A stretch of 55,682 bases of DNA from Oligoflexia bacterium. Lineage in GTDB: Bacteria > Bdellovibrionota_C > UBA2361 > JBGSMV01. The notes beneath the pieces were generated by a model. That model saw only the letters and a program-made list of their open reading frames with translations. It was not told where the DNA came from and ran no database searches. Both the position numbers and the translations under genes were made by a program. This document shows positions 25,087 to 34,175 of this stretch, one piece after another (position 1 is the first letter of the stretch; each line of letters opens with the position of its first letter). The stretch spans positions 1 through 55,682 of the forward strand of contig JAIBBU010000020.1 of the NCBI GenBank assembly GCA_019694515.1. The letters are read 5' to 3'.

Positions 25087-25906
25087 CCCAATATCCTTAA
25101 ATCTTACAGACGGAACGCAACTTAAATCAGAGCCGTGCAACGCACAATGATCGCGATATCGCATTCAGCGGTGTTAAAACCTCAAGCAACCAAGTGGTAA
25201 TACCCGCCGCTCAAACCGACTTGCGCCGATATATTTTTGAGAGCATTTCAGCGGAAGCTGAGCACTGTGACGTACGAAAACAATTATTGTTCGAAAATTT
25301 CTTTAACGACGTTTATAGTCAACATGCAGTTCTTAGGCAAACCAGCTCAATTTTATCGGTAGATCACATACATTGGCGCCATTTGTATAACGATGTTCTG
25401 TTATTTTGTGGTGGATACTTGCTGATAACTATTGACTTGAACCTCTCGATTCTAATCACCATTTCGAATCGTTAATAGTTAATGTAACGGAAACACACAC
25501 ACTTCTAATCAACTTGTGGGGGCGCATCTAAAGGAAAGCGCTTGACACAAAGCGGTCGACAGAATACCCCTACCATCAGATCGATATCGCAATTTGGAGA
25601 TTTTCCGTTTCCTAATTGGCGGCCTTCGAGATCTCAGGAGAGGTTTCGGCTCGGCGCCAGAACTGCGGGCTGTACCGGATTGCTGATAGCGATTTATGTC
25701 TAGTTGGTGTGTTGTTACAACTTGTCCAAAGAAAGTTAACTCAATTTAGATTCGAGTATCGGGAGATTGTTGGCCTGGAAGGGCGGATTTTATTCGCCAG
25801 TTTGCCAGATTTTCCGGTGGCGTAGCGCAAATTGAGAGCGGTCATTTAGGCAGTTATAGCAGCGCTTCTTTTTTAAGTAATAGAGTGTTCGTTAATGGAG
25901 GACGTA
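25087..25906. other. 820-bp AT-rich divergent intergenic region
   Basis: This gap separates the leftward surface-protein cluster from a rightward gene and must hold promoters for both. TTGACA-like sequences occur at 25432-25437 (TTGACT) and 25542-25547 (TTGACA) on the plus strand, without convincing -10 partners. Small reading frames (25194-25475, 25616-25825) lack ribosome sites and protein-like composition. A long 5' leader for the 25907 gene, a small RNA or a degenerated gene are all possible; I see no recognisable RNA fold. Confidence 0.5.
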
Positions 25907-26881
25907 ATGTTCGTTAAAAAATTCACTCATCTAGCCCTATCGGCTGCATTGGTTGCCGGCTTTGCCGTCAGCGCGATCGCAGACGAAGCGCCCGTTCAGC
26001 CGGGTCCTGTTCTGCAAGAGAACGTACCAGGCAGCTTCTTGGTGTTCCCGAAGTTTGACATCCGTGGCGAGAGTTCAACTCAGCTCCGTATCGTCAACAA
26101 CGGCTACCATGATGTCGATGTATTGCTCAACTACGTGTGCCCTGGCGTAAAGCATGTGAACGATTTCTGTGCTTCTTTGAACACAGAAGTTAGCTTCACC
26201 CCGCACCAGACCCGCGTAATTGACGTTGCCGACCAGCATCCTCCTTGCAACCAAGGATATGTTGTTGCTATCGCCCTTGGCCGATACAACAAGCCGGCTT
26301 CGTACAACTACCTCACCGGCAGCTACCATGTTTACAATGGTCGCCGTCATGAGGCTGAGAATGCTATCGCTATTCAGTCAGTACGCGCGAAGGGTGATAC
26401 CCTTGGCAGCGACAACAAGCTGTATTTCGGTAACGATTACACATCGCTCAGCTCCAACCTTTACACCGACTTCCGCGCTGTCAGCTTTGGCGGCGAAGGC
26501 GAAGCCGATGAAGGTAGCCGTCTGACCTTGTTGACGCTGGACGTTCTTGCTGGACAGCAGAACCCGGCCGCTCTTGCATTCATCGATTTCTGGAACTCAG
26601 CTGAAGTTCCGTTCTCAACATCTGTTGAGTTCATCTGCTGGACCGAAAGACAGCTGGATACAATCGATGCTAACTTCTTGGAAGATAATCTTGGAACCAC
26701 TTACGGCTCCATGAAGATCGTTCCTTACGCTAACTGCCCAATTCCGGGTGGTTGCCCTCCGATGAACTTCTACACCGCTTCCATGTTGGGCGCGATCGAG
26801 GAGTACGGAGACGGCACCAGCGGCGGTCGTACCTTGTTCCACGACACGACCCCGAAGTCAGCCGTTTTCATGCCGCGTTAA
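25907..26881 (+). CDS. Unknown exported protein, probably strongly expressed
   Basis: A 324-residue protein from the ATG at 25907, 5 nt after GGAGG (25897-25901); an upstream in-frame ATG at 25895 overlaps the ribosome site itself and is rejected. It has a clear signal peptide (FVKKFTHLALSAALVAGFAVSAIA). The mature part is beta-rich with scattered Cys (CPGVKHVNDFC, PPCNQG, FICWTE, NCPIPGGCPP). No family is recognised. Asn, Phe and Tyr codons are mostly AAC, TTC and TAC, which with the strong ribosome site, long leader and double 3' hairpin suggests high expression. Position beside the surface cluster suggests an abundant secreted or periplasmic protein. Confidence 0.8.
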   Translation: MFVKKFTHLALSAALVAGFAVSAIADEAPVQPGPVLQENVPGSFLVFPKFDIRGESSTQLRIVNNGYHDVDVLLNYVCPGVKHVNDFCASLNTEVSFTPHQTRVIDVADQHPPCNQGYVVAIALGRYNKPASYNYLTGSYHVYNGRRHEAENAIAIQSVRAKGDTLGSDNKLYFGNDYTSLSSNLYTDFRAVSFGGEGEADEGSRLTLLTLDVLAGQQNPAALAFIDFWNSAEVPFSTSVEFICWTERQLDTIDANFLEDNLGTTYGSMKIVPYANCPIPGGCPPMNFYTASMLGAIEEYGDGTSGGRTLFHDTTPKSAVFMPR

Positions 26882-26898
26882 TTCGCTGCTGAAAACTT

Positions 26899-26928
26899 GA
26901 ATCGGGTGCACTTCGGTGCTCCCGGTTC
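26899..26928 (+). terminator. Stable C(UUCG)G hairpin in the 3' UTR
   Basis: A long stem closes on a CTTCGG tetraloop at 26911-26916: GCAC/GTGC, one T-T mismatch (26907/26920), then CGGG/CCCG and a GAAT/GTTC extension. UUCG loops are exceptionally stable in RNA. There is no U-run, so it more likely protects or shapes the mRNA end than terminates alone. Confidence 0.65.
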
Positions 26929-26963
26929 ATATCGCAACTGGAAATTTTCAGAGTTGCGAGTAG

Positions 26964-26998
26964 GGGCGATAGGGTAAAACCTATCGCCCTTTCCTTTT
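26964..26998 (+). terminator. Rho-independent terminator of the 25907 gene
   Basis: A perfect 10-bp stem (GGGCGATAGG at 26964-26973, CCTATCGCCC at 26980-26989) with a 6-nt loop is followed by TTTCCTTTT. It lies about 85 nt after the stop codon. An 8-bp inverted repeat (TCGCAACT at 26932-26939, AGTTGCGA at 26952-26959) lies between it and the UUCG hairpin. Confidence 0.9.
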
Positions 26999-27095
26999 GT
27001 GTTAAACCCTCGCAGAGCGCTGGCCGAGCCGCCGAGGTGGTTTGGTCCCAGTCTCAAATCCGTAATACCCCTATAGCGTAGCTCCGGCGATTAAC

Positions 27096-27124
27096 TTGAA
27101 TACTGCCCCGCACTAGATTAGATT
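27096..27124 (+). promoter_or_regulatory. Candidate sigma70 promoter for the tad genes
   Basis: TTGAAT (27096-27101), a 17-bp spacer, then TAGATT (27119-27124), each 4/6 to consensus. It lies about 60 bp before the first TadE-like gene and beyond the preceding terminator, where a promoter is needed. Confidence 0.4.
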
Positions 27125-27182
27125 CTCTGCCAGTTCCGGGGTCAGGGACTGCCTCGTCCCACAAGAAATTCTTAAGGAAACA

Positions 27183-27641
27183 ATGCTTTTTGAGAAGACG
27201 ATGCGCGCACTCTTAAAGAAGATTTACCTGTGCTCACGTGGAGCATTAATGATGGAAGCCGCGGTAGGGCTGCCTGTATTTATCATGATGATTGTGCTGG
27301 CGGTTGACCTAACGATGGCTAGCTATCGAACGGCCGGGTTATTTTATACCCTCTCAGCGGCGACCCGCTGGGCCGCACTTGGCGCCACCGTCTCCGGACA
27401 GACCAGAGTGCAATCGATCGAGACCACGGTGCAGCAGATTGGAAGTAAGTACGGGCTTAGTCTTACTCCCAGCGAGATTAGTGTTTGCCGGCTAGGACAG
27501 AAGCAGTGTTCGCCGGAAACAGCAGAAAGCCCTGAGCAATACATCCAGGTGAGCGCTGTCATGCCGGTTAGTGTGCTCTTCGGCTTATTCAGTATCAATG
27601 TTTCCCATTCGGTAATGGCGAAAAATGAACCGTATCTTTAA
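27183..27641 (+). CDS. TadE-like pseudopilin, first copy
   Basis: A small membrane protein of 152 residues with a TadE-like N-terminus: a short basic stretch, then GALMMEAAVGLPVFIMMIVL, which has the conserved Glu before a hydrophobic helix. Such pseudopilins belong to Tad (tight adherence) pilus systems. The ATG at 27183 follows AAGGA. The gene overlaps the next by 17 nt. No Tad ATPase, prepilin peptidase or secretin gene lies nearby, so the machinery must be elsewhere, or these work alone. Confidence 0.78.
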   Translation: MLFEKTMRALLKKIYLCSRGALMMEAAVGLPVFIMMIVLAVDLTMASYRTAGLFYTLSAATRWAALGATVSGQTRVQSIETTVQQIGSKYGLSLTPSEISVCRLGQKQCSPETAESPEQYIQVSAVMPVSVLFGLFSINVSHSVMAKNEPYL

Positions 27642-28257
27642 TCGGGCTCGTTCAGCACTTTCCGTCCGTGGCACGGTGCTGGTGGAATTGGCGCTAGTCA
27701 TTCCACTTGCATTCTCCATGATCTTCGGTTGTCTTGAGCTTAGTAAGATGTTCCGAAGTCAGGAGATCCTTTCGGCTGTGACCCGAGAGGGCGCCAACGC
27801 CGGATTTCGCGAATGCGGCCAGGAAAACAATCCCGAAGCAACTTGTTTGCCGACAGTGCACGACCGCATTGTTACTTATTCCAATTCGGTGCTGCCGGGC
27901 GTGGAGACGGTCATCAGTGTTTACAAATATGTGCCGGCCGGCCCCAATCCATTAGTCGATCCCGAATCTGCCCAGCTGGTCGGTATTATTGGTGTGAACC
28001 GGGAAACAGGTAAAACTGCCGGGGGCTATAGCTCACACTATGTTCCAGGTCCGCTTGATCCCGATGCGCCCGATCCGGAGACGGATATGTATAGAAAAGT
28101 GCCGCTGGCTGCTTTCCCCCTCAATTCATTGCATGACAAGAACGAACGCATCGTGATCAGTGAAGTTTTCTATCGATACCAACCGCCCGTTAACAGCCCG
28201 GCGCTGCCTTTCTTCAGATTTTTGAGTAAGCAGCTTTATGAAGTCACGATTTTCTAG
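27625..28257 (+). CDS. TadE-like pseudopilin, second copy
   Basis: A 210-residue protein with RGTVLVELALVIPLAFSMIF near the N-terminus (conserved Glu and hydrophobic helix of TadE/TadF) and a longer extracytoplasmic part. The start overlaps the first copy by 17 nt and the stop overlaps the TadG-like gene by 20 nt, so the three are translationally coupled. The C-terminal region (PALPFFRFLSKQLYEV) resembles the end of TadE-family proteins. Probably a minor pseudopilin. Confidence 0.78.
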   Translation: MNRIFNRARSALSVRGTVLVELALVIPLAFSMIFGCLELSKMFRSQEILSAVTREGANAGFRECGQENNPEATCLPTVHDRIVTYSNSVLPGVETVISVYKYVPAGPNPLVDPESAQLVGIIGVNRETGKTAGGYSSHYVPGPLDPDAPDPETDMYRKVPLAAFPLNSLHDKNERIVISEVFYRYQPPVNSPALPFFRFLSKQLYEVTIF

Positions 28258-29620
28258 TCGTAATTTGCAGGCGTTGCTGCATTCAAGCAGTTGCGAGGAG
28301 CGTGGGACGTTTCTCGTGATCATGGCTGGATCGTTTCTGGTCTTTCTCGCAATCCTCGGATTTGCAATCGATGTGGCAAAAATTCAAGCGACGCAGCTGA
28401 GAGTGCAGCGTGCGGTTGATGCGAGCGCTGTGGCCGCGACTTATTTAATCGAGGACAACGATCGCATCAATATTCAGAATACGGCTGAAAAGATTTTGCG
28501 CGATAATCTGCACGCCACTGGAATTACCGATTCCGAGATCCCTGCGCTAACCGTTGAAATTCTGCCGCCCTTATCTGCCAATCCCTTGGATCCGCCGCCA
28601 GCGGTGCGTCGTCTAAAGATCAGCGCACAGGTTAATTCGCCGACGATACTTTTTAGTATTATTCCGGGCTTTCAAGATTCGGGTGTTGTATATGCTGCTG
28701 CGGAATCTACCGATAAAAGGGTGGCGGCGGTCTTAACACTCGATGTGTCTGGGTCGATGCTCGATGTCGTCCCCTGCGGCACATTGCCGGGTCCGACCTG
28801 CCGCAAGATCGACCATCTAAAAGTCGCCGCTAAAGCGTTCGTGGATCTCTTCGGACCTCAAGATCGCCTAGCGCTGGTGACTTTCTCGGGCACAGCGAAT
28901 GTTGCTTATCCCATGACGAAGAACCCTGATAAGCAGGCGCTGGAGAATGCGATTGATGGACTGACTGCCATCGGCTACACGGGGGCGTATCAGGGGCTCT
29001 TAACCGCACGCGGCGAAATGAATAGCGCCGTAAATAATGATCTTACGCCTACTGATTCAAAGTCGATTGTATTTGTCTCAGATGGCGCACCATATGGCGA
29101 CAACGGCGCGCCCACTAGTGCGCCAGCCGTGCCGCCGGTCCCCACAGGCTGCTTGAATCTGAGCGGGAATAGTACGTTCAATCGAGACATCTATAGCAAA
29201 CGTCGATATATCGGCGCGATTGCTCAAGCTGACTTGGCGCGAGATGAAAACACCGTAGTGCATGCCATTGGCCTTGGTCCCTTGGGAACTTTGACCGGCT
29301 CTGTTTGTCCGGACCCTGCTGGAACCAGCACCTTTTCTTCATATCAACAAAGCGACCCGTTCCAGTGCTCTGGCTTTGACGATATCGTGAAAACTTTTTT
29401 CTTAGCGCGGCTGACGAACGATCAGGCCGCATTAGTCGGTAATCCATACGGTAGTCCCGCGATTCCGCCCAATCCGGACTTTCCCACAAGCTGTGTGGCC
29501 ACTAATGCCGCTATTGCCTCCAAACCGCAGGGACGTTTCTATCAAACTGCGAATGCCAGCGACCTTACGGCGCTGCTGCTGGCGATCGGCAGGGGTATCC
29601 GGGCGCGGTTGACCAAATAG
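28238..29620 (+). CDS. TadG-like protein with VWA domain
   Basis: A 460-residue protein. The N-terminal segment (EERGTFLVIMAGSFLVFLAI) is the TadG-type membrane helix, followed by DVAKIQATQLRVQRAVDASA, typical of TadG/Flp assembly proteins. A VWA domain follows with a metal-site motif at about 165-170 (LDVSGSM), TFSG and VSDGAPYG. Cys residues in PCGTLPGPTC and other loops suggest disulfides. TadG proteins are outward-facing parts of the Tad apparatus; the VWA head may bind the substrate or surface. Last gene of the coupled trio. Confidence 0.82.
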   Translation: MKSRFSSRNLQALLHSSSCEERGTFLVIMAGSFLVFLAILGFAIDVAKIQATQLRVQRAVDASAVAATYLIEDNDRINIQNTAEKILRDNLHATGITDSEIPALTVEILPPLSANPLDPPPAVRRLKISAQVNSPTILFSIIPGFQDSGVVYAAAESTDKRVAAVLTLDVSGSMLDVVPCGTLPGPTCRKIDHLKVAAKAFVDLFGPQDRLALVTFSGTANVAYPMTKNPDKQALENAIDGLTAIGYTGAYQGLLTARGEMNSAVNNDLTPTDSKSIVFVSDGAPYGDNGAPTSAPAVPPVPTGCLNLSGNSTFNRDIYSKRRYIGAIAQADLARDENTVVHAIGLGPLGTLTGSVCPDPAGTSTFSSYQQSDPFQCSGFDDIVKTFFLARLTNDQAALVGNPYGSPAIPPNPDFPTSCVATNAAIASKPQGRFYQTANASDLTALLLAIGRGIRARLTK

Positions 29621-29750
29621 CTTCTACTCTGAAAGCTACGAAAAATTCTTAGGCAACGTCTGCGAGGCAGCTCCCATAACTCTAGTGTGACGCGTGTAGC
29701 TTGGGGGAGCTGGCGCAACACTCTGAATTTACTGTTTTTTTATTCTTATT

Positions 29751-30980
29751 ATGTCGACGCAAACCCAAACCTCCCATCGGCCCTTACCCTCCGATGAGCA
29801 CTTCGATCTAATCCGTCAAAATAAAGCCGTCCTCAAGCTTCACGATCGGGGGGACGCCGTGCTGGAGCTTAACCGCAAGCTTGGTCTCCAAGGAGATGTC
29901 TTTACGGAGGACACCTGGGCCGCTGTCAGAAGACTGCAGCGCACCTTTCAGATTACCCGCGACGGGAAGTTCGGGGTCGCCTCTTTGGAGGCGCTAGATT
30001 CGATTCCGCAGCTTCAAGCCAAGTTCGGATTGCTTCCAACCGGGAAATTCGGCCCGGAGTTCATCGCAGCATTAGAAAATTTCCAACGCGGCCAGCATTT
30101 AGCGGACGACGCTAAGATCGGTCCCAAGACAGCCAAGGCATTAGCGGAGACGGGGTATGCACCCCAATTGCCGCCCTCGTTGAGCGCAGCCCTAATTCCT
30201 GTGCGGGCGCTGCCGGATGAGATCCGGCACGGCATTATCGAGGTACGCAGAGCCGCCAAACCGCCCGCGAGTATTCCAGAGGCCGTGACTGCGGCTAGGG
30301 ACACCACGCCCGGGCAGCCCCCTGTACCGGGAACAGCTGGACCAGTGACCGTGAGCCCTACCTTCAAAGGTATCTTAGACCTAGACCTGAGCAGGCTAAC
30401 GGAGCTCTCTCGGCCTGAGGCTCGTCCGCTCCTCCGGCCCATGCCTCCCCCCGCGCTCGCTCCTGATCTTCGTATGGCGCTGCAGCCACGGCAAATCTCC
30501 GTGGCTCAGGCCGCGGAGCTGGATACCTTGGCAGCTGAGGCATTAGCGCGATCGGCTGAAGAGCTTCATGGTCATCATACGCATAGCCGCAGCCGTTGCA
30601 TGCGTGGGGTGAGAAAATCTCTCGAAGCGCTTCCCGATCAGATTCTTGAATGGCGCCATACCATCCCCCGGGCAAAAGGGGCTATCGAGGTGTTAAAACG
30701 CGATCCGCAGTTTGTGCAGGTGGTGGGAACAGGCACGGATGGGAAACTGACCCAGTCGGAACTGGCTCAGCTTGAGAACAAGCCGGGTATGATTGTGGTC
30801 TATAAGAATCCTTTTCATCCCCGGCGCGCTGGACATATTTGTATAACTAACGGCCGCGGAGGTGCGTACTCAGATTTTCGGCAGGATGAAGGGATAGATG
30901 TCTATGCCCCTCGGGGCCGTGCGGCCGATGGCTACTATGTGTTCATGCCGGTGGGTAAGGAACAGGCCCGGCCAAACTAA
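29751..30980 (+). CDS. Peptidoglycan-binding protein with CHAP-like C-terminal domain
   Basis: A 409-residue protein. Two PG_binding_1-like modules sit at the N-terminus (about 30-80, FTEDTWAAVRRLQRTF and DGKFGVASLEAL; about 85-135, GPEFIAALENFQRGQ and KIGPKTAKALAE). A Pro-rich linker (about 150-260) leads to a domain with Cys at about 283 (SRCMRGVRKSLEAL) and His at about 361 (GHICITNG), spaced as in CHAP/NlpC-type amidases. It probably binds and may cut peptidoglycan. No signal peptide is visible, so export would need holins, a secretion system or lysis. The gene ends 9 nt from a convergent gene. No phage genes surround it. Confidence 0.7.
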   Translation: MSTQTQTSHRPLPSDEHFDLIRQNKAVLKLHDRGDAVLELNRKLGLQGDVFTEDTWAAVRRLQRTFQITRDGKFGVASLEALDSIPQLQAKFGLLPTGKFGPEFIAALENFQRGQHLADDAKIGPKTAKALAETGYAPQLPPSLSAALIPVRALPDEIRHGIIEVRRAAKPPASIPEAVTAARDTTPGQPPVPGTAGPVTVSPTFKGILDLDLSRLTELSRPEARPLLRPMPPPALAPDLRMALQPRQISVAQAAELDTLAAEALARSAEELHGHHTHSRSRCMRGVRKSLEALPDQILEWRHTIPRAKGAIEVLKRDPQFVQVVGTGTDGKLTQSELAQLENKPGMIVVYKNPFHPRRAGHICITNGRGGAYSDFRQDEGIDVYAPRGRAADGYYVFMPVGKEQARPN

Positions 30981-30989
30981 GAAGTCGCA

Positions 30990-31820
30990 TTAACGTCTAA
31001 ATGCCAATTGGCTGGAGGCGTTGAGGAGCTTGATCTCTTCATGTGCAATTCTTAGCGGACCCTGTTTTGACTCGTAGCGTCGCCCCTCCGCATCTCGCCC
31101 TTTACTCGTCATTAGCACCTGCACATCACTCTCAAATGGCGCGTCGCCTCGAAGATAGAAAACAATGCTGCGCTCGTGCAGTTCGCTCCCGGAAGCTTTG
31201 GAAAAATTCAGGTGCAGCTGCGCCAGCCGGCCCTTGCCTGGATCGCTCGAAACGACCCGTGCAGATAAGCGCGAACCTGCGGGGATCTCCAGAGTCGCAG
31301 CACCTTGGTCAGACGATTCAATACGGAGGCTTGTCCCCCCAGCCGTATTTCTTAAGCGAACGGGGACCGCCACCTGCAGCGAATCGTAACCAGCCTTGCT
31401 GGTATTAAGGGTAAGCGCCAAATACTCCTGTTCGCCGGCCTGGATCGTCGCTAGGTTTAGATGCCCTATCGTCCAAGCAATCCGATCAAAGAAAACTCCG
31501 TAGGTAACATCGACCTGGCGATAGGAGAGGATAACTGATGCAGGACCTGGAAGCTCAGTGCGGCTGGCGGCAGCTTCACTGGGTGCGGCAACCGAGGTCG
31601 AGGTTAGTCCCGCGGCCAAGCTATCAGAGTACTCCTGCATTCCGATTGTTTCAGTTGTGGTAACTTCGTCGCCGGATTGAAGACCACGTTGGTAAGCGGT
31701 CTTAGCGCCGGCTTCAAGCGGAGTGAGAATGGTTAAGGCCGAGAGTGCTACGGCAGAAACCTCGGACGCCAACCGCTCGAGCTCGGGTAGTGGTCCTATC
31801 GCTTTGGGGCGGTGCATCAT
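30990..31820 (-). CDS. Unknown protein, beta-rich C-terminal half
   Basis: A protein of 276 residues, not recognised. The N-terminal third (1-95) is Ala/Glu/Thr-rich; residues about 95-276 look like a beta-sandwich (VILSYRQVDVTYGVFFDRI, YLALTLNTSKAGYDSLQVAV, GRLAQLHLNFSKASG). No clear signal peptide. Its 3' end faces the peptidoglycan-binding gene (9-nt gap). Coding support is the long open frame and consistent composition only. Confidence 0.5.
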   Translation of the reverse strand: MMHRPKAIGPLPELERLASEVSAVALSALTILTPLEAGAKTAYQRGLQSGDEVTTTETIGMQEYSDSLAAGLTSTSVAAPSEAAASRTELPGPASVILSYRQVDVTYGVFFDRIAWTIGHLNLATIQAGEQEYLALTLNTSKAGYDSLQVAVPVRLRNTAGGTSLRIESSDQGAATLEIPAGSRLSARVVSSDPGKGRLAQLHLNFSKASGSELHERSIVFYLRGDAPFESDVQVLMTSKGRDAEGRRYESKQGPLRIAHEEIKLLNASSQLAFRR

Positions 31821-31919
31821 AAGCCTCGGGGCATTGAACCATTATGATAGGGTAGATTTCGATTGTAAGAAACAGAATAGGGGGGCTGATTTGGATTGCT
31901 TTAATTCAGCGTTTGCCCC

Positions 31920-31964
31920 AAAGCGGGCCTGTCATTGCGCGGGAGGAAAGCAAATTCCCGCTTT
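31920..31964. repeat. Hairpin-flanked REP-like element
   Basis: Perfect 8-bp inverted arms (AAAGCGGG at 31920-31927, CCCGCTTT at 31957-31964) flank 29 bp that begin TGTCATTGCG and contain AAAGCAAA. This resembles the TGTCATTGCGAG...AAGCAAAC repeats at 55.1-55.7 kb. It lies between two leftward genes and could also end transcription. Confidence 0.45.
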
Positions 31965-32025
31965 AATTCGCTACACCGAAGAGCCGAGTCGGGTTGTGTC
32001 AGGGCTCTGCTCGTAGCCCTTAGTG

Positions 32026-32736
32026 CTAAGAGAGGCGCTCTACTCGGGCCAGATGTTGATAGGCGAAGAATCCCGGCAATGCCCGCGCCACTCCCAAGCG
32101 CAGCTGTGAAAGACCGCGAAAGAGCGGGTTCGATACTAAGATCTCAGGCAGTAGAAATTCAGCTGGTTCAATCGTGCTGTCGTGTTTTAGGACCCGTAAG
32201 TTCGGCTGTGCGCGCAAAAACTGTTCAAAGCTCCGCCGTGTAAAAAAATGCAGGTGGGTGCGATCCAAAATGCCCCGATCGGTGTAATGAAAGCGGCCGA
32301 AGAGTAGCCCTAACCGCACGCTCCAGTGCGCGATGTTAGGCACCGAGATCAATGCCACGCCACCCGGGCGGAGCAGCGCCGCGGCTTGGTGCAGCATCAT
32401 TGCTGGATTAGGAAGATGTTCCAAAATATCCAACATTAAGATCGCGTCGAACTGTTCCGTGCCAAAGGCCTCAATGCTTCGTTCCGTGCGCTTGTAAATT
32501 GAGGCGGTATTCTGGATCGCAGCAGGATCCACCTCGATCGCGTTTAGTTCATTAAGCCCACGCGACTTTAGGTACTTTCCAATTACGCCGCTGCCCGATC
32601 CAATGTCTAAGACGGTAGCCGTGGCCGGTAGGGCTGCGAGTTCGGTGAAGGCCCATGAATGGCTGGAACCCAAGAAGGGTTTCGATTGGTACCGTTCGAG
32701 CGCGCTTCCAGAGGTAATTGCCAATGAACTTTCCAC
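32026..32736 (-). CDS. Class I SAM-dependent methyltransferase
   Basis: A 236-residue enzyme with the SAM-binding loop VLDIGSGSGVIGKYL (motif I), an acidic residue ending beta2 (NAIEVDP), FDAILMLDILEHLPNP (motif IV-like) and LLRPGGVALISVPN. The C-terminal part (FHYTDRGILDRTHLHFFTRR) is typical of the Methyltransf_23/UbiG-like group that act on small molecules, lipids or glycans. Substrate not assignable. Divergent from murC with a 59-bp gap that must hold both promoters. Confidence 0.85.
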   Translation of the reverse strand: MESSLAITSGSALERYQSKPFLGSSHSWAFTELAALPATATVLDIGSGSGVIGKYLKSRGLNELNAIEVDPAAIQNTASIYKRTERSIEAFGTEQFDAILMLDILEHLPNPAMMLHQAAALLRPGGVALISVPNIAHWSVRLGLLFGRFHYTDRGILDRTHLHFFTRRSFEQFLRAQPNLRVLKHDSTIEPAEFLLPEILVSNPLFRGLSQLRLGVARALPGFFAYQHLARVERLS

Positions 32737-32795
32737 GACTTAACTATTGCAGGCGGTTATTGTAACATTACGCTCTTTAGAGCGAATTGGCGAGT

Positions 32796-34175
32796 ATGTA
32801 CAACCCGGCACTCCATTTTCATTTCACCGGCATCGGCGGATCAGGCATGTCCGGTTTGGCCGAAATTTTGTTGGGGCTAGGGTTCCGCGTCTCCGGTTCG
32901 GACCTGAGCCTAAACCAGAATTGTATCCGTCTGCAGCAGCTCGGGGCCAAGATCTTCAAAGGACATGCTGCCTCAAACCTGGATAGCAGCACCTCACTGG
33001 TAGTTTATTCATCTGCGGTTCCGGCTTCCAATCCAGAATTGGAAGAGGCTCGGGAGCGCGGATTGCCCTTGGTGCGGCGGGCGGAGGTGCTGGCAGAATT
33101 AATGCGGCTTAAGTATGGCGTAGCGGTCGCCGGCTCGCACGGCAAAACCACCACCACCAGTATGGTCGCAGCGATTCTGGAAGCGGCAAAGCTGGATCCC
33201 ACGGTAATCATAGGCGGTCTCGTGCACTCAATCGGCTCGGGCGGCAAGTTGGGGAAAGGAGATTTCTTGGTCGCAGAATCTGACGAAAGCGATCGCAGCT
33301 TCTTGCTGCTGAAACCGTCGATTGCGGTCGTTACTAATATTGACACTGAACATTTAGGCGCCTATGGGTCGGTCGCCGATCTGGAGCACGCCTTCGAGCA
33401 GTTTGTAAGTGCCGTTCCGTTTTACGGTCTGGCCGTGCTGTGTGTCGATGATCCGCGCGTACGCGATCTGAGCATGCGGTATCGCGGCCGCAAGGTGAGT
33501 TATGGTTTGAGCCCGGATGCCCAGATACGCGCCACTAATCTGGCGCATAATGGCCCCCGTTCAAGCTTCGATCTGGAGCGGGACGGGCATGCGGCGCTGC
33601 GAGTAGAGCTGCCATTTCCGGGCAGACATCTGGTTCAGAATAGTCTGGCAGCTATTGCTGTCGGATTGGAGCTGAGTATTGATCCGGCTACGATCGTCGA
33701 GGCGCTGCACCACTTTGGCGGAGTCGGCCGACGTTTAGAGCTGGCGGGGAGCGCCCGAGGGATTACGGTGATCAACGACTATGGACATCACCCCACCGAA
33801 ATTCGAGCCACGATTGAGGCCGTCAGGAGCGGTTGGGTGAGCCAGGCGGGCCGGCTGCATGTGGTTTTTCAGCCGCATCGTTTCAGCCGTACCCGTGATT
33901 GCTTCTCCGATTTTTTGGGATCCTTTGCAGGCGCGGATAGTGTGCGGATAGCGCCGATCTATCCTGCGGGCGAGGCGCCGATCCCGGGGGTCGATGCCGA
34001 GGCGCTCTGTAATGCGCTGCGCGTTCCCGAAAACCGCGCCTATCTGCACGACTTAAATGAGGCCATTCCTGATCTGCAGTCGCGCGCTAGGGCCGGAGAT
34101 GTAGTACTTTTTCTGGGGGCGGGCTCGGTGGGAGCACTCCCCGAGCAATTCTTGCGGGAGCTCTCGCATGCTTAG
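32796..34175 (+). CDS. murC: UDP-N-acetylmuramate-L-alanine ligase MurC
   Basis: A 459-residue cytosolic ligase adding L-Ala to UDP-MurNAc with ATP. Visible: N-terminal GIGGSGMSGLAEIL, P-loop AGSHGKTTTT (about residue 113), DESDRSFL, and C-terminal NDYGHHPTEIRATI and VFQPHRFSRT. I chose the ATG at 32796; a TTG at 32787 would add three residues. It is first in murC-murB-ftsQ. murB starts 8 nt inside its end. Confidence 0.97.
   Translation: MYNPALHFHFTGIGGSGMSGLAEILLGLGFRVSGSDLSLNQNCIRLQQLGAKIFKGHAASNLDSSTSLVVYSSAVPASNPELEEARERGLPLVRRAEVLAELMRLKYGVAVAGSHGKTTTTSMVAAILEAAKLDPTVIIGGLVHSIGSGGKLGKGDFLVAESDESDRSFLLLKPSIAVVTNIDTEHLGAYGSVADLEHAFEQFVSAVPFYGLAVLCVDDPRVRDLSMRYRGRKVSYGLSPDAQIRATNLAHNGPRSSFDLERDGHAALRVELPFPGRHLVQNSLAAIAVGLELSIDPATIVEALHHFGGVGRRLELAGSARGITVINDYGHHPTEIRATIEAVRSGWVSQAGRLHVVFQPHRFSRTRDCFSDFLGSFAGADSVRIAPIYPAGEAPIPGVDAEALCNALRVPENRAYLHDLNEAIPDLQSRARAGDVVLFLGAGSVGALPEQFLRELSHA

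Noticed and set aside
25194..25825. Two small plus-strand reading frames in the 25.1-25.9 kb gap
   Set aside because: No ribosome sites, no protein-like composition or known motif.
29751..30980. Prophage remnant
   Set aside because: Only one lysin-like gene; neighbours are host-type genes, with no integrase, capsid or tail genes.
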